Positions 11,695 through 22,950 are shown, counted from the first letter of the stretch. The stretch: DNA of 64,000 nt from Theropithecus gelada (GCF_003255815.1 NC_037682.1:1533616-1597615), one strand, 5' to 3'. A program made the numbers and translations. Notes: generated by a model from the letters alone, not told the origin.

Positions 11695-12454
11695 AAGAAA
11701 GAAAAGAAGAAAACCTGATGTTAGTGGAGTCAGATAGTATTTATCTTTTAGTGACTGACTCATTTCATGAAGATGAACCCCTAGATTCATTCACACTATA
11801 ACATGTGTGAGAATTTCCTTCCTTTTTAAGGCTGAATAATGTCCCATTGTAAGCATGTTTCACATTTATTTTTCCGCTCACCTGTCGATGGACGTTTGGG
11901 TTGGTTTCACCTCTTGGTTGTTGTGAATAATTCTGGATGAATAAATTTTCAACAAAAGTGTCAAGGCAGTTCAGCAGAGAAAGGAAGGTCTTTTCAACAA
12001 ACGGTGCTACAGCAATTGTATATCCACACGCAAAACCATAACTTTGATCGGTATTTCACATCATGAAAAAAATTAACTGAAAATTAATCATATAGATCTA
12101 GGTATAAAATGTAAAAATATAAGTATTAGTGAAGAAAACAGTAGAAAATCTTTGTACTCTCGGATGAAGTAAAGATTTTCTAGATACAACAGGAAAAGCA
12201 AAATCTATAAGAGAAAAAATGATAAATCATACTTCATTAAGTAGAATAACTTTTGTTCTCCTAAAGATGCTAAGAGAATAAAAAGACAAGCCATAGACCA
12301 AGAAAATATTTGCAAATTGTATATCCAATAAGGATGTGTATGTAGAATATATCGAGAACTCTTTAAACTCAACAGCAGGAAAACCAACAACCCAACTAAA
12401 AATGGGCAAAAGATTGGAACAGACACTTCAAGGAAGATACAGAAGTGGCAAAGA

Positions 12455-12764
12455 GGCCGGGCGCGGTGGCTCACGCCTGTAATCCCAGCACTTTGGAAGG
12501 CTGAGGCAGGTGGATCACCTGAGGTCAGGAATTTGAGATGAGCCTGACCAACATGGTGAAACCCTGTCTCTACTAAAAATGCAAAAAAATTAGCCAGGCG
12601 TGGTGGCAGGCGCCTATAATCCCAGCTATTCAGGAGGCTGAGGCAGGAGAATCACTTGAATCTGGGAGGTGGAGGTTGCAGTGAGCCAAGATCATGCCAC
12701 TGCACTCCAGCCTGGGAGACAGAGCGAGACTGTATCTCAAAAAAAAAAAAAAAAAAAAAAAAAA
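12455..12764 (+). mobile_element. Alu, sense, with TSD
   Basis: A ggccgggcgcgg start and an A tail to about 12764. The 12-base aagtggcaaaga occurs at 12443-12454 and again at 12763-12774, a perfect target-site duplication in L1 sequence. Confidence 0.95.
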
Positions 12765-13361
12765 GTGGCAAAGAAGCACATGAAAGCATGCTCAGCATGT
12801 CCGTCATCAGAGAAACGCAAACTAAAAGCACAGCAAGCTGCCACCGCGCGCCTATTCCAGCACGACATTAAAAACGCTGGCTACACCAACGGCTGCTGGG
12901 GACGTGGAGGAGCTGGATCTCCCATCACTGATGCTGGGAAAGCAAAACGGTGCGGCTGCTTTGGAAGACAGTTTTGTAGTTTCTTAAAAGGTTTTGTATT
13001 CTTGTTACTGAGTTTCTGAAAAGGTTAACACCCACCTGCTGTACGATTCCTCTCCTAGGCCTTTCGCTGGGAAATATGAAAATGCCTGTGCCTGTGAAGG
13101 ATGTCCACGGCTGCTTTATTTGTAATGGTCTCAAACTGGGAACAACCCAATGTCCATTGATGTGGAAACAGATAATCCGTGCCATATCCAACCAGTGGAG
13201 TTCCATTCCGTCACGAAAAGGAGTGAATTATCCGCACGCACGACATGAAAGAATCTCAAAATTACTTTGCCGAATGAAGGAAGCGGGCATCACATGACAG
13301 AGTAAACACTGTAAGAGATTCCATGTGTTCAAAACATGGGGAGATGCAAACTGACCTATCG

Positions 13362-13770
13362 TGTTAGTCGGTTCTTGCACTGCTATAAAGAAATACCTGA
13401 GACTGTGTAATTTATTTAAAAAAAAAAAACAGACTTAATTGTAGGCTGTACAGGAAACATGGTGGTTTCTGCTTCTGGGGAGGCCTCCGGAAACGCACAA
13501 TCATGGCGGAAGGCAAAGGGGGACCTGGCAGGTCAGGTCACGTGGCTGGAGCAGGAGCAAGAGAGGGGGTGGGGAGGTGCCACACACTTTTAAACAAGTA
13601 GATCTCACGAGAACTCACTATCATGACGACAGCTCCCAGTGGGGACAGTGCTAAACCATGAGGAGCCACCCCCAAGATCTAATCACTTCCCACCAGGCCC
13701 CACCTCCAGCACTGGGGATGACAATTTGACATGAGAGTTGGGTGGGGACACAGATCCGAACCATTACCAC
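13362..13770 (-). mobile_element. MaLR (THE1/MST-type) solo LTR, antisense
   Basis: Starts tgttagtcggttcttgcac, followed by ctgctataaagaaatacctg, caatcatggcggaaggc, and an end resembling gggtggggacacagatcc. This is the reverse complement of a THE1/MST LTR. No internal retroviral sequence is attached. It splits the 3' UTR of the old L1. Confidence 0.88.
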
Positions 13771-14000
13771 CTGTGAAAACAGAAGCCAGGTCAGTGGGCT
13801 GCAGAGAGAGGGTGGAGGGAGAGGGCAGGAGGAAGGTGAGTGGCTCTGGAGGCTTGTGTGTGGGGGGGGTCTGCTCATTATCTCGATAGTGGTGATGCTT
13901 TTGGTATCATTGGCAAAAGGCAAAATGTATCAACGGATAACACTTTAGATAAGTGCGGCTTGTTGTATGCAAATCATACTCGAGCTAGCTGCTAAAAGAG

Positions 14001-14719
14001 AGATGTATATCCACAAAACACCACGCACAGGAAGATGCCCGCGTAGTTAAGGGACTGGGGCACAAATGTCAGCATTGAACCAGGGGCTGAGTTCTGCAGC
14101 AGGAGTGGGGCCCCACAGCGGGAAGCAAGCTGAATACACACAGAGACCATTAGGACCATGCAATGGCACGGTGGCCACAGCCGCCGAGAGCGCCAGACAG
14201 GGGCCAGCAGCGCAGCAGGAGCTGCACCAAAGGGCTGCCCCGTCCAGGAGAAGTCTAGAAACCACAGCCAAGGACTGGCCCTGAATATCTCATTCTGGAA
14301 GCAATTCCAAGGGAAGCCTAGCCTTGGTGGCTCAACAGAGGTGACTCAGAGCAGTGGTCCATCCTGCCACGCACAGACCAGCAGTCCTCCCTGGGCAGAG
14401 GAACTTCAGAATGCACCAAATTCATGCACTTGGTTCAAGCAGTTTCAGAAAGTTGCAGTCTGCTTGCTCTCTCTCCCAGGTCAGCTTTAGGCAAAGATGT
14501 TCTTTTGAGGTACCAGATATGTCCTCTCCTTGCTCCCAGTAAAGGTGGCTGAGAGCTGCTGCCGGACACTGAAGCCCTTGACCACGTGGGCACTGCTCAT
14601 GGGACGTCCTCAAAGTTGTCCCTAAAGGACATCCCTGGAGAGCCACCAGGGAGCCTGTCCACCTCCTAGCTGGCTCGGCCAGCCCCAATTTCAGCACACA
14701 GGGTTCCTCTACCTCTCAG
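14001..14719. other. Unique sequence, no gene recognised
   Basis: G+C-moderate DNA between two L1 copies. Short overlapping open frames on both strands show no domain. Confidence 0.45.
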
Positions 14720-15665
14720 CTCTCATGAGTGATGCTGTTGTGAACATGCAACATGGGTATGCAAATATTTCCTTGAGACCCTGCCTTCAATTAGATGTCA
14801 TTCCTTTTTATGGCCGGATAATACTTGGTTGTGTAGATTCAGCCCATGTTTCATCAGTTGATGGACATGTAGGTTAATTTCACATTGGGATATTATAAAT
14901 AATGCTGCTAATTTTTGTGGACAGTTTTTTTGGGGACAGGTTTGTGGACAGGTTTTTATGTGGACACACTTTCAGTTCTTTTGGGCATATATGTAGGAGC
15001 GGAATTGCTGGGTCATGTGACAACTCCATGCATAACCTTTGGAACAACTGCCTGACTCTGTTTTCCATGGTGTCCACACCATTTTACATTCCCTCCAGTG
15101 ATGAATGAAGCTTCCAATTTCTCCAGTCCCCACCAACACTTGCTGCTTTCCAGTTTAAACCAAAGTATTAACAGAGATTGTAGCCACCCTAGTGGGTGCA
15201 TTTCCCTGAAGGCTAGTAATGTGCAGCATGTTTTTGTGTTGATCTGTCATCTGCGCATCTTCTTGGAAAAATGTGTATTCACATGCTTTGCCATTTTTTA
15301 ATTGAGCTGTCCTTTCATTGTCAAGTTGTAATTGTTCTTTGTGTCATGTGACCCCCTTTATATACGCCAGATACAAGTCTCTTATAGACAAGTGATTTGC
15401 AAGTATTTTCTCCCATTTTGCAGATTGTTTTTTGGTTTTCTTGATGATGTCCTTTGAAGCACGAATTTTTTTGATTTTGAGGAATTCAGTTTATCTTTTT
15501 CTTTTGTTTCTGTGCTTTTTGGATCATATCTAAGAAAACCAAGGTCACAAAGATTCACCCCTATGTCTTCTCAGTGATTTACAGTTTGAATTCCTACGTC
15601 TAGCTCTTTAACTCGCTTTGAACTAATTGTTCTATGCAGTGTGAGGCACCTGTCTCTTCCTAGTG
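14720..15665 (-). mobile_element. Antisense L1 3' region
   Basis: Reads in L1 antisense order: a gatgctgttgtgaacatgc start, then catcagttgatggacatg, tgtttttggtttt-type segments after cagattg, and a gcttttggat-like segment near 15510. It is continuous over about 940 bases with no coding capacity left. Confidence 0.85.
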
Positions 15666-15689
15666 ACGACTGCACTCCCCCTGTCCCCA

Positions 15690-15830
15690 AGAATGACTCC
15701 TGACTCCACTGCATATGAGTCCCTCTCCCCTACCTTCTGCCTAGAAAACTCCTATTCATCCCATCAAAACCCAGCCCTGGGTAGCTGCTGGGTTATGGCT
15801 TTTTTCACACTCCTCGGCAGCTTTAACTGC
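15690..15830 (+). mobile_element. L2 fragment
   Basis: The phrase tctgcctagaaaactcctat, followed by tcatcccatcaaaacccag, matches a characteristic L2 3' segment. Short and old. Confidence 0.5.
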
Positions 15831-16032
15831 TGCCTGAGATGTGGGCTCAGGGCCAGTGCCCTGCAGGGCTATGCAGCGGTGAGACTGGTCATCTCTGAGT
15901 CTGGTGGGCCCAGGGCCCCCACGCAGCTGCACACAAGTGTTGCTGCACGACTGGTGATCATACAGTCGACTTTTGCGGTGACATTCATGCACCGGGGACT
16001 TCACAATTCCCCGGACTCGTCATGAGAGCTGC

Positions 16033-16125
16033 TCAGCCCCATGTTACAAATGGGGAAACTGAGGCTGGGGGTTGAGTAACTTGCTGAGTTCACACAGTGA
16101 GTGGATGGCTGGATGAGTTCCTAAA
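16033..16125 (-). mobile_element. MIR, antisense core
   Basis: The stretch acaaatggggaaactgaggc, followed by gagtaacttgctgagttcac and acagtgagtgg, is the reverse of the MIR core. Confidence 0.75.
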
Positions 16126-16681
16126 ACGAAGGTCGATTCTGCATTATGAAGCCAAATTGGAGCCCAAAATTCTCTCTTCCAGCCCCCAATAGCATATTAT
16201 TGGTGCCCTGAAAGGAATATGAAAAGACCAGATGCCCAGGACAGGGGGCGGTGCCTGATGAAACAGCTGCATTAGAGAATGACTTTGCAACTCTGGAGGG
16301 AATCCACTGAAACCCAGCGCTCCTATAAATAGCAGCTCTTGCAAAGCAGCGGGTGTGATTTTTCGTGGGGTTGGCGAATTCAGAGATTCAGAAATCCAGA
16401 AATCCATGTTCCCGGAGAAGGGAGTGGGGTGGGGAGGGAGGTTGCAAACAACGCCATCTTCAGGAACAAAACTCCTGCATAACGAAGCGCAGGTTTCTGT
16501 GTTTTCGTGGGAGTTCCCAGGCACCTTCGGGCAGGTGGCCCCAGGCGATGTTGTGTGTCTCTCCTGGCTGTGGACGAATGAATGGACGCCTGGGGTGACG
16601 CTGGGCCAGGGGCCTGGGGCTTGTGGGTGTCGGCTCCCATCTCTGGATTCTCCCCTGCTCTCCTCCCACCTCCTCAGCCCT
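16126..16681. other. Unique DNA upstream of CpG island
   Basis: No gene is recognised. It holds the TATA-like motif at 16324 and borders the C-rich tract. Open frames running into the N run depend on the masked bases and are not credible. Confidence 0.5.
16324..16332 (+). promoter_or_regulatory. TATA-box-like motif
   Basis: TATAAATAG in the context CTATAAATAGC is a near-ideal TATA box, about 500 bases upstream of the CpG island on the plus strand. With no transcript evidence it remains a motif match. Confidence 0.35.
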
Positions 16682-16724
16682 NNNNNNNNNNNNNNNNNNN
16701 NNNNNNNNNNNNNNNNNNNNNNNN
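16682..16724. other. Assembly gap, 43 N
   Basis: The N run sits immediately left of a C homopolymer, so the gap probably reflects unsequenced C-rich repeat. Confidence 0.99.
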
Positions 16725-16835
16725 CCCCCCCCCCCCCCCCTCTCCCCCCTCCCCCCTCCCACCTCCCACCTCCCCCCACCTCCCACCTCCCCCCACCTCC
16801 CACCTCCCCCCACCTCCCACTTCCCACTTCCCCCG
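16725..16835. repeat. C-rich (CCCACCT)n-type low-complexity tract
   Basis: A C homopolymer is followed by repeated cccacctcccacctcccc units. The complementary strand is G-tract-rich and could form G-quadruplexes. Its length is uncertain because of the adjoining gap. Confidence 0.9.
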
Positions 16836-18060
16836 CCCTCTCCCACCCGCGTGCACCCCCCTCTCCGCGCTGCTCACCGCCCCCCATTCCCTAGAGGCCA
16901 CTTGCTCCCCCGTCCTTGGCCCTGAGCCCCCAGTACCGCCCCGTGCCCGCCTCACTTCTCCCCTGGAAGCGCGTCCGTCCGGGAAACGGTCCTAAGGCCC
17001 CGCTCGCTCCAGAGTCGCTGCAAATCCGTCATTCAGGCGCGAAGACAAAGCGTCCCTGGCGCAGCCTGAGAAGCAGCGGGACGGCGGCGCGTTCCTGAGT
17101 TCCCGCCGCGCGGGCGCCTGGCGAGGGCTGGGGGCGGGCGGGGGACGGGGGGGGAAACAAGGTGGGGGTCGGGGTCGCTGGGCTCACCCCAGGCCCGCAG
17201 GTGTCTCGGGACGGCCCGGGCTCCCCGCGCTCCCGGCGCTTACTCCGGAGCCTCCTCCTGTGCGAAACGCATCCGTGCCCCGGCGCCGGGACCCTGCAGG
17301 GCTGTGGGTTCGCGCTGCCGCTGATCCTGCATCTTCCCCCCACGGCCCCGCGTCCGGCCCGCCCCGTCCGCGGTGGGAGACGCGCCCTCCAGGTGCGGGG
17401 GAGACGCGCGGACGGCGGGATGGAGACGGTGAGACCCGCCTGACCCCGCCCCGCGCTCCAGCTTCTCCAGGAAGAGGTTTCACCGCTGCCCGGGGGTCCC
17501 CGCCCCTCCCCAGCCCGAACCCCCGAGCCACGGCCCCACCCCCGCCTGGCGCTCCCGGACCGCGAGCCTCGGACCCCGCAGCCCCGCGCAGCCCCCTGTC
17601 CCCGGCTGGGGTCCCTCGGACGCCGCCCGCGAGGCTCGGCTCGGCGTGTTCAGAAGCCCCCCCGGCTCCCCCGCAGCTTCGAGCCGCAGAGACGCGGGGC
17701 AGAGACGCGGAACGGAGCCGCCTGGCGCGAGACTCCCCCGTGGCTGCGCCGCCTTCCCGGGGGCCCGAGGCGGGGGCGGGGGGCGCGCTCGCTTCTTCCC
17801 TCGCGGGGGTCTTCCCAGCCCCCGTTCCAAGCGCGCTTTTCCTTCCGCGTCGTCTTATCTGACAAACGTTAAAAAGAGCGAGGATGGGAGGCCCCAAGTC
17901 CTGCCCGAGCCCCCGCGGGGACGGACGCCAGGGCCTGGGGGGCGCCTCCGGGGGACAGAGGCGGCCACGGAGGGGCTCCCGGGACCCTCGCGAAATTCGG
18001 ATTCACGGGACAACCGGCCTCAGACCTCCTCACTGCCTCCCTCAGCAGAGCGGTTCACCT
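16836..18060. promoter_or_regulatory. Large CpG island
   Basis: CpGs are dense throughout; the 60 bases from 17641 contain eight. The DNA is unique and not Alu-derived. Long open frames on both strands (for example 17184-17897 minus and 17260-17862 plus) give Pro/Arg/Gly/Ala-rich peptides with no domain, as expected of stop-poor CpG DNA. It lies downstream of a TATA-like motif and a G-quadruplex-prone tract, so it is a promoter candidate of unknown direction. Confidence 0.8.
17118..17180 (+). other. G-quadruplex-prone run
   Basis: Within the CpG island, clustered G runs (ggctgggggcgggcggggg, then cggggggggaaac and gtgggggtcgggg) meet the usual pattern of four or more G tracts with short loops. 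Confidence 0.7.
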
Positions 18061-18091
18061 GCCGGCCCGTGAGTCTCCTCTGCCGATCTCC

Positions 18092-18408
18092 CTTCTCCTG
18101 GTCTCTCTCTGTCTCTTCTTTGTCTCTCCGTCTCTCTCTCTCTCTCTTGTCTCCCTCTATTTCTGTGTCTCTGTACCTCTCTCTCTCATCTCTGCCTCTT
18201 TCTCTAATCACTCTTCTGTTTCTATCTCTTTGTCTCTCTCTCTGCTTCTCTGTCTCTCTGCCTCTGTCTCTCATGCCTCATCTCTGTTCTCTGTCTCTCT
18301 GTTCTCTGTCTCATCTCTGTTCTCTGTCTCTCTCTGTTCTCTGTCTCTCTCTGTTCTCTGTCTCCGTTCTGTCTCTCTCTGTCCTCTGTCTCTCCCTCCC
18401 CTGGGCTC
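18092..18408 (+). repeat. Pyrimidine (TCTCTG)n-type tract
   Basis: Almost pure C/T with interspersed single G or A, including repeated tctgttctctgtctctc units. Open frames through it give Ser/Leu repeats and are artefacts. Confidence 0.95.
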
Positions 18409-18637
18409 TCTCCCCTGGGCCTGGGTCCCTCCACCCCCTCACTCCACGCGCTGCTCATCTCTGGCTCTGTTGTCCTTGCTGCGGCCTCCTCCCCAGCTCA
18501 GGCCGGCAGGAGGCCCATCTCCTGCACCCCTCCCCGTCCTCCATCCTTTCTGGTCCCCCATCTCCTCCACACCTCCGCATCCTCCATCTTCTGGTCCCCC
18601 AGAGACCCCCTTTCAGTTCCTCACCCCTGTCTCGGTG

Positions 18638-18999
18638 TGATATGGCTTGGCTCTGGGTCCCCACCCAAATCTCATGTTGAATTGTAATCCCCATAATCCT
18701 CCCGTGTCAATCCGGGGCCAGGTGGCCGTGACTGGATCGTGGGGGCGGGTCCCCCACACTGTTCTCATTATAAGGAGTGAGTCTTGCCGCCAGAGCTGAT
18801 GGTTTTATAAGAAGCTTCTCCCTTCCCTCAGCACGCATTCTCTGTCCTGCCGCCCTGTGAAGAGGTGCCTTCCACGGTGACTGTAAGTTTCCTGAGGCCT
18901 TCCCAGCCTTGCAGAACTGCGAGTCAATTAAACCTCTTTTCTTTATAAATTACCCAGTCTCGGGTTTTCTTGATAGCAGCGTGAGAATGGGCTCGTACA
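18638..18999 (+). mobile_element. MaLR (THE1/MST-type) solo LTR, sense
   Basis: Starts tgatatggcttggctctggg and ends agcgtgagaatgggctcgta plus ca, with the LTR-typical ggttttataagaagc and caattaaacctcttttc (polyadenylation zone). The flanks are cggtg at 18633-18637 and aggtg at 19000-19004, a 5-base target-site duplication with one mismatch. No internal ERV sequence is attached. Confidence 0.92.
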
Positions 19000-19659
19000 A
19001 GGTGTGTCCCAGGCTGGAGGTTGTCCGAGTCCCGGAAGCGTCCCCAGCACCAAGACTCCCCGGTGATCGCTGGCCACGAGGCCCGCCGGGGTGGAGGGTC
19101 TGGGCCACGGTGGATGGTTCTGGAGCTGCCCGGCCTCCAGCAGGAAACCGTCCTCTTCTGCACTTGAATGTCTGCGGAAACTCCCATGACACTTACCGAA
19201 AGGAGGAACCTTCTCACTGTGCTGTGCCTGTGCCTGGGAGCAGCTTCGTCACTTCTCAGCTGCTGATCTGTCAGGGCATTCACTGGGACCCGGCACTGCT
19301 CTGAGGGTGGGTGCAGCTGATGAGATCATATGCATGCATCTGTGAGCGTAAGCATGTGCATGCGTAAGGATGCCACCTCCAGACTGCACGGATGTGGCGT
19401 GTGTGTGAGTGTGCGCGTGTGGGCACCGTGAAATAAGATTTTGAAATCAATACCCTTGACATTAAGCAAATACCTTTGTAAATAACTTTCTGATTGGAGA
19501 GGAAATGAAAACTTGTTTGCAAGCTGTTTAGAGAAGAAGGGCCTCTTGAGTTCTCCAAGCAAAACCTCCACAAAGTCGCCAAAGGGAGCTCCGAGGGCAA
19601 CTTAAAGGCCTTGACTATAAAACAGGAAAGATAGAAAACAAGCCAGTTAGGCTGCAGTA
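19000..19659. other. Unique sequence, nothing recognised
   Basis: Includes a short TG/GC alternating stretch near 19390-19422. No gene is supported. Confidence 0.45.
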
Positions 19660-20280
19660 AGGCAGTAAAACACACTCCAGGAAAGTGGAGGAAATGAATT
19701 ATTGAAAGCAAAATAGAAAGTGATAAAATAGAAAAATTAAAAAGCAGACTTGCTCAATAAAACCCAAAGCTAGACTTGGAAAAGAATGAATTTGACCAAG
19801 GTAAATAGAAATGAATCAATAGAAAGACCAAACCGGCCAGGTGCAGTGGCTCAAGCCTGCCATCCCAGCACTTTGGGAGGCCGAGGCGGGTGGATCACTT
19901 GAGGTCAGGAGTTCGAGACCAGCCTCACCAACATGGCAAAACCCTGTCTCTACTAAAAATACAAAAATTAGCTGGGCGTGGTGGCAGGCACCTGTAGTCC
20001 CAGCTGCTCGGGAGGCTGAGGCAGGAGAATCACTTAAACCTGGGAGGTGGAGGGTGCAGTGAGCCAAGATCACGCCATTGTGCTCCATCCTGGGCGACAG
20101 AGCAAGACTCCATCTCAAAAAAAGAGAGAGAGAGAGAGAAAGAGGGAACAACCATGGGAAAGGAAAGGGAGTAAGGATAGATTCTGAAGACGTTTGAAAA
20201 TTCAGAGAGAAAGCTTCACACACATTGATACCGATACATTTGAAGACCTTGATGAAATGGATCAGTTCTAAGGCAACATG
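19660..20280 (+). mobile_element. L1 ORF2 fragment split by Alu
   Basis: Left of the Alu, a gtgataaaatagaaaaatt segment and a ctagacttgg segment follow L1 ORF2. Right of it, gaccttgatgaaatggatc continues the same order. Degraded and non-coding. Confidence 0.7.
19835..20142 (+). mobile_element. Alu, sense
   Basis: Starts ggccaggtgcagtggctc. The tail has become a GA microsatellite (gagagagagagaaagagg). AluS-like. Confidence 0.93.
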
Positions 20281-20640
20281 GGGAAAACGGACTTCTTCTT
20301 TAACTCATTCATTCCTAGATATTTGGAGGCCTCTCCCAGGAGCCAGGCTGCTGAGACCACAGGAGACAGACAGACAGGGACCCCCGCCTTTGAGGCGCTG
20401 ACCTTCTCACAGGATCCAAGCGAGGCAGAAAACCGCGATGAGCCACGACCAGGAAGACATCAGATGGTGCCCATACCCCCACCAGCAGCCGTGGGACCTG
20501 CAGAGCCAGCCCCGCAAACCTCCAAGAAGCAGGCTTGGTCTGTGTTACGTGAACACAGCGTCCAGGGACTGATGGACAGCTCCCACGGCCATGGGGCCAG
20601 AGCTGGGCACGCTCAGGCCTTCTACTGTGGCCCGACCATG
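20281..20640. other. Unique sequence, nothing recognised
   Basis: Open frames of about 140-165 codons cross it on both strands into the CA-rich array. Neither shows a domain. Confidence 0.4.
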
Positions 20641-21510
20641 GACAGACTTGACACACACAGAGGCAAACACGACACTTGCCCAGAAGTACACGCACACAGA
20701 CACTGAGAGACACAAACACACATACACACTCACCTCGAAATATGACAAACACACACATCGAGACACACACAGAGACGCGCTCAGCTAGAAAGACACAGAG
20801 ACACAAATGCATCTAGACACACACAGAGATGCACCCACATCCAGACACACAGAGATACACTCACCTAGAGATACACACAAACACATCTAGACACACACAG
20901 ACGCACTCACCTAGAGATACACATAGACATAAACACATGTAGACACACACAGACACACACTCACCTAGAGATACACAGACACACTCACATCCAGACACAC
21001 ACACACTCACACACAGACACAAACACATCCAGACACACACAGACACACACACAGACACAAGCACATCCAGACACACACACACACTCACCTAGAGATACAC
21101 ACAGATACAACCACATCCAGACACACACAGAGACGCACACCTAGAAATAGATCCACATCCAGACACACAGACACACACTCACCTAGAGATACACACAGAC
21201 GCACCCACATCCAGACACACACAGAGACACACAGTCACCTAGAGTTACACACAGACACACATCCAGACACACACAGAGACACACACCTAGAAATACACAC
21301 AGACACACCCACATCCAGACACACACAGAGACAGAGTTACCTGGAAATATAGACACAAACACATCCAGACACACACAGACACACCCACAGTAACACACAC
21401 ACACTGACACAGAAAAACACAGGTGCACACACACCCAGTGACACAGGAGACGCAGACACACACACAAATGCACAGAGGCAGACACCCAGTAATACACATA
21501 GACACAGCCA
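20641..21510. repeat. CA-rich minisatellite, about 56-base unit
   Basis: An imperfect array of about 870 bases. A typical unit runs cacctagagatacacacaga, then a cacccacatccagacacac segment, then a gagacacac spacer. The cacctagaga and catccagacac landmarks alternate many times, so this is a compound minisatellite and not a plain (CA)n. Units vary in length. Confidence 0.93.
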
Positions 21511-21710
21511 GTAACATACAGCAAGAAAAAAAATGGAAAAGAGAAAACCACAGGACAGTATCACACAAAAATATGGATGCAAACATTCTGTAAATTTCCA
21601 TTTTATAGTTTTAATTTCACAAGCCACGCATAGACGACCAGCGACACAGATGGTGTCTAGATCCCTCATGGCTGTCCCATGGCCCAGCCCCTTCGCCTCC
21701 CCAGAGCTGA

Positions 21711-22403
21711 TGCCGTCTGCCTGGTTTAGGGTGGGGTCTCTGCTGCTTATGGAAACGCACAGTGTGACCACTATCTGCCTGGTTTAGGGTGGGGTCTCTG
21801 TTACATACAGAAACACACAGTGTGACTGCTGTCCATCTGGTTTAGGGTGGCGTCCTTGCTGCTTATGGAAACACGCAGTGTGACTGCCGTCTGCGTGCTT
21901 TAGGGTGGCATCTCTGCTGCTTATGGAAACACACAGTGTGACCGCCGTCTGTCTGCGTGCTTTAGGGTGGCGTCCTTGCTGCTTATGGAAACACGCAGTG
22001 TGACCGCCGTCTGCGTGCTTTAGGGTGGCGTCTCTGCTGCTTATGGAAACACGCAGTGTGACCGCCGTCTGCGTGCTTTAGGGTGGTGTCCTTGCTGCTT
22101 ATGGAAACACGCAGTGTGACCGCCGTCTGCGTGCTTTAGGGTGGCGTCCTTGCTGCTTATGGAAACACGCAGTGTGACCGCCGTCCCTCTGCATGCTTTA
22201 GGGTGGCGTCTCTGCTGCTTATGGAAACACACAGTGTGACCGCCGTCTGCGTGCTTTAGGGTGGCGTCTCTGCTGCTTATGGAAACACGCAGTGTGACCG
22301 CCGTCTGCGTGCTTTAGGGTGGCGTCCTTGCTGCTTATGGAAACACACAGTGTGACCGCCGTCCGTCTGGTTTAGGCGTCTCTGCTGCTTATGGAAACAT
22401 GCA
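21711..22403. repeat. 58-base minisatellite carrying TTTAGGG
   Basis: Twelve head-to-tail units, marked by tttagg at 21725, 21783, 21841, 21899, 21961, 22019, 22077, 22135, 22197, 22255, 22313 and 22371. Spacing is 58 except for two 62-base units, each with a 4-base insertion. Eleven of the twelve read tttagggtgg, which includes the vertebrate telomeric hexamer. The last unit is degenerate. Nearby unique DNA fills 21511-21710. Confidence 0.97.
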
Positions 22404-22689
22404 GGGCTGCTTTCTTGCTCGCCTAAATAAAACACAAGCAGACAGAAGCCAGCGAGGGATGGAAATAGCACCTCGTCATAGTCAGAAGCGAGTTTATGTC
22501 AGCGTGCGAGGGCGTTCTGACATTAGGGATCTATTAATGCAGTTCAGTACACCCGGAGCTTGGGTGCAGTCTCAGGAAATCGGGACTGGAAAAGCACTTC
22601 CTGCATTCCATCCAGGGCGTCCACTGAGACACACAGGGGCTGTCCTGTGTGTTCTAAAACCTCAGAGGCCTCCAGGAAACTCTGGAATA
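22404..22689. other. Unique sequence right of the 58-base array
   Basis: No gene or repeat family recognised. Confidence 0.4.
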
Positions 22690-22950
22690 AGACGTGGGTG
22701 GGGATTTGCAGAGAATTGACATCCCTAACACCACTGAGTCTTCTGATCCCTACACAGGGTCTATTTCTCCATTTCCAGTGACAATCTTTAATTTCTCTTG
22801 AAATGTCGTAATTTCCACTGTCATGTTCTTCCACATCTTCTGTTAAATTTATTTATAGACACTTGATATTTTGGGTGCTATTATAAATAACAGCTTCCAA
22901 ATTTGATTTTTAGTGGTTTGTTACTGATGTGTAAATTTTTATATATTAAT
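22690..22950 (-). mobile_element. Antisense L1 ORF2 fragment
   Basis: A gagaattgacatccctaac start, followed by actgagtcttctgatcc and tctttaatttctcttg, matches L1 ORF2 in reverse, strongly diverged. Confidence 0.65.

Larger units (their letters stand above)
10935..11945 (-). mobile_element. Antisense L1 3' tail inserted in the sense L1
   Basis: The plus strand here reads as the reverse complement of an L1M 3' end: a gcataaaatgtaccacc segment, a gtacaaccaatctccaaaac segment, caacaactccccatttcccc, and then gatggacgtttgggttgg with ttgttgtgaataattctgg. The host L1 reads in the opposite direction on both sides and joins up across it (atctgtggttaattg to attttcaacaaaagtg). It is therefore a separate insertion of opposite polarity, and it was itself hit by two Alus. 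Confidence 0.75.
7900..14000 (+). pseudogene. Old L1 with degraded ORF2, heavily interrupted
   Basis: The longest transposon body in the window. In order it shows the ORF2 block ending in agaaatcaacagtaaaaagc (about 8250), the caaattaccagtaccagg block (8703), the gaaaactccagactcaaagg block (8936), the atgcagaaaaagc-like block (9350), the aggcaaggatgtccac block (9529), then ORF2 3' segments and a 3' UTR resembling L1M (a tatctcgatagtggtgatgc phrase at 13880). Short open pieces such as 8114-8359 read as ORF2 peptide. Stops, frameshifts and insertions exclude a functional protein. Inserted elements are listed separately: Alus at 9909, 10454 and 12455, an antisense L1 tail at 10935 with its own Alus, and a MaLR LTR at 13362. 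Confidence 0.88.

Noticed and set aside
16144..16887. Gly-rich 247-codon minus frame across the N run
   Set aside because: Crosses unknown bases and a C-rich repeat, so the frame is not real evidence.
17184..17897. 237-codon minus-strand open frame in the CpG island
   Set aside because: Arg/Gly/Pro/Ala-rich with no domain; overlapped by equally long plus-strand frames. Expected in stop-poor CpG DNA.
17646..18680. 344-codon plus-strand open frame, the longest in the window
   Set aside because: Its middle is Ser/Leu repeats from the CT tract, and it runs into a MaLR LTR.
21711..22403. CRISPR-like regular array
   Set aside because: Units are contiguous with no unique spacers, and the DNA is primate. 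It is a minisatellite.
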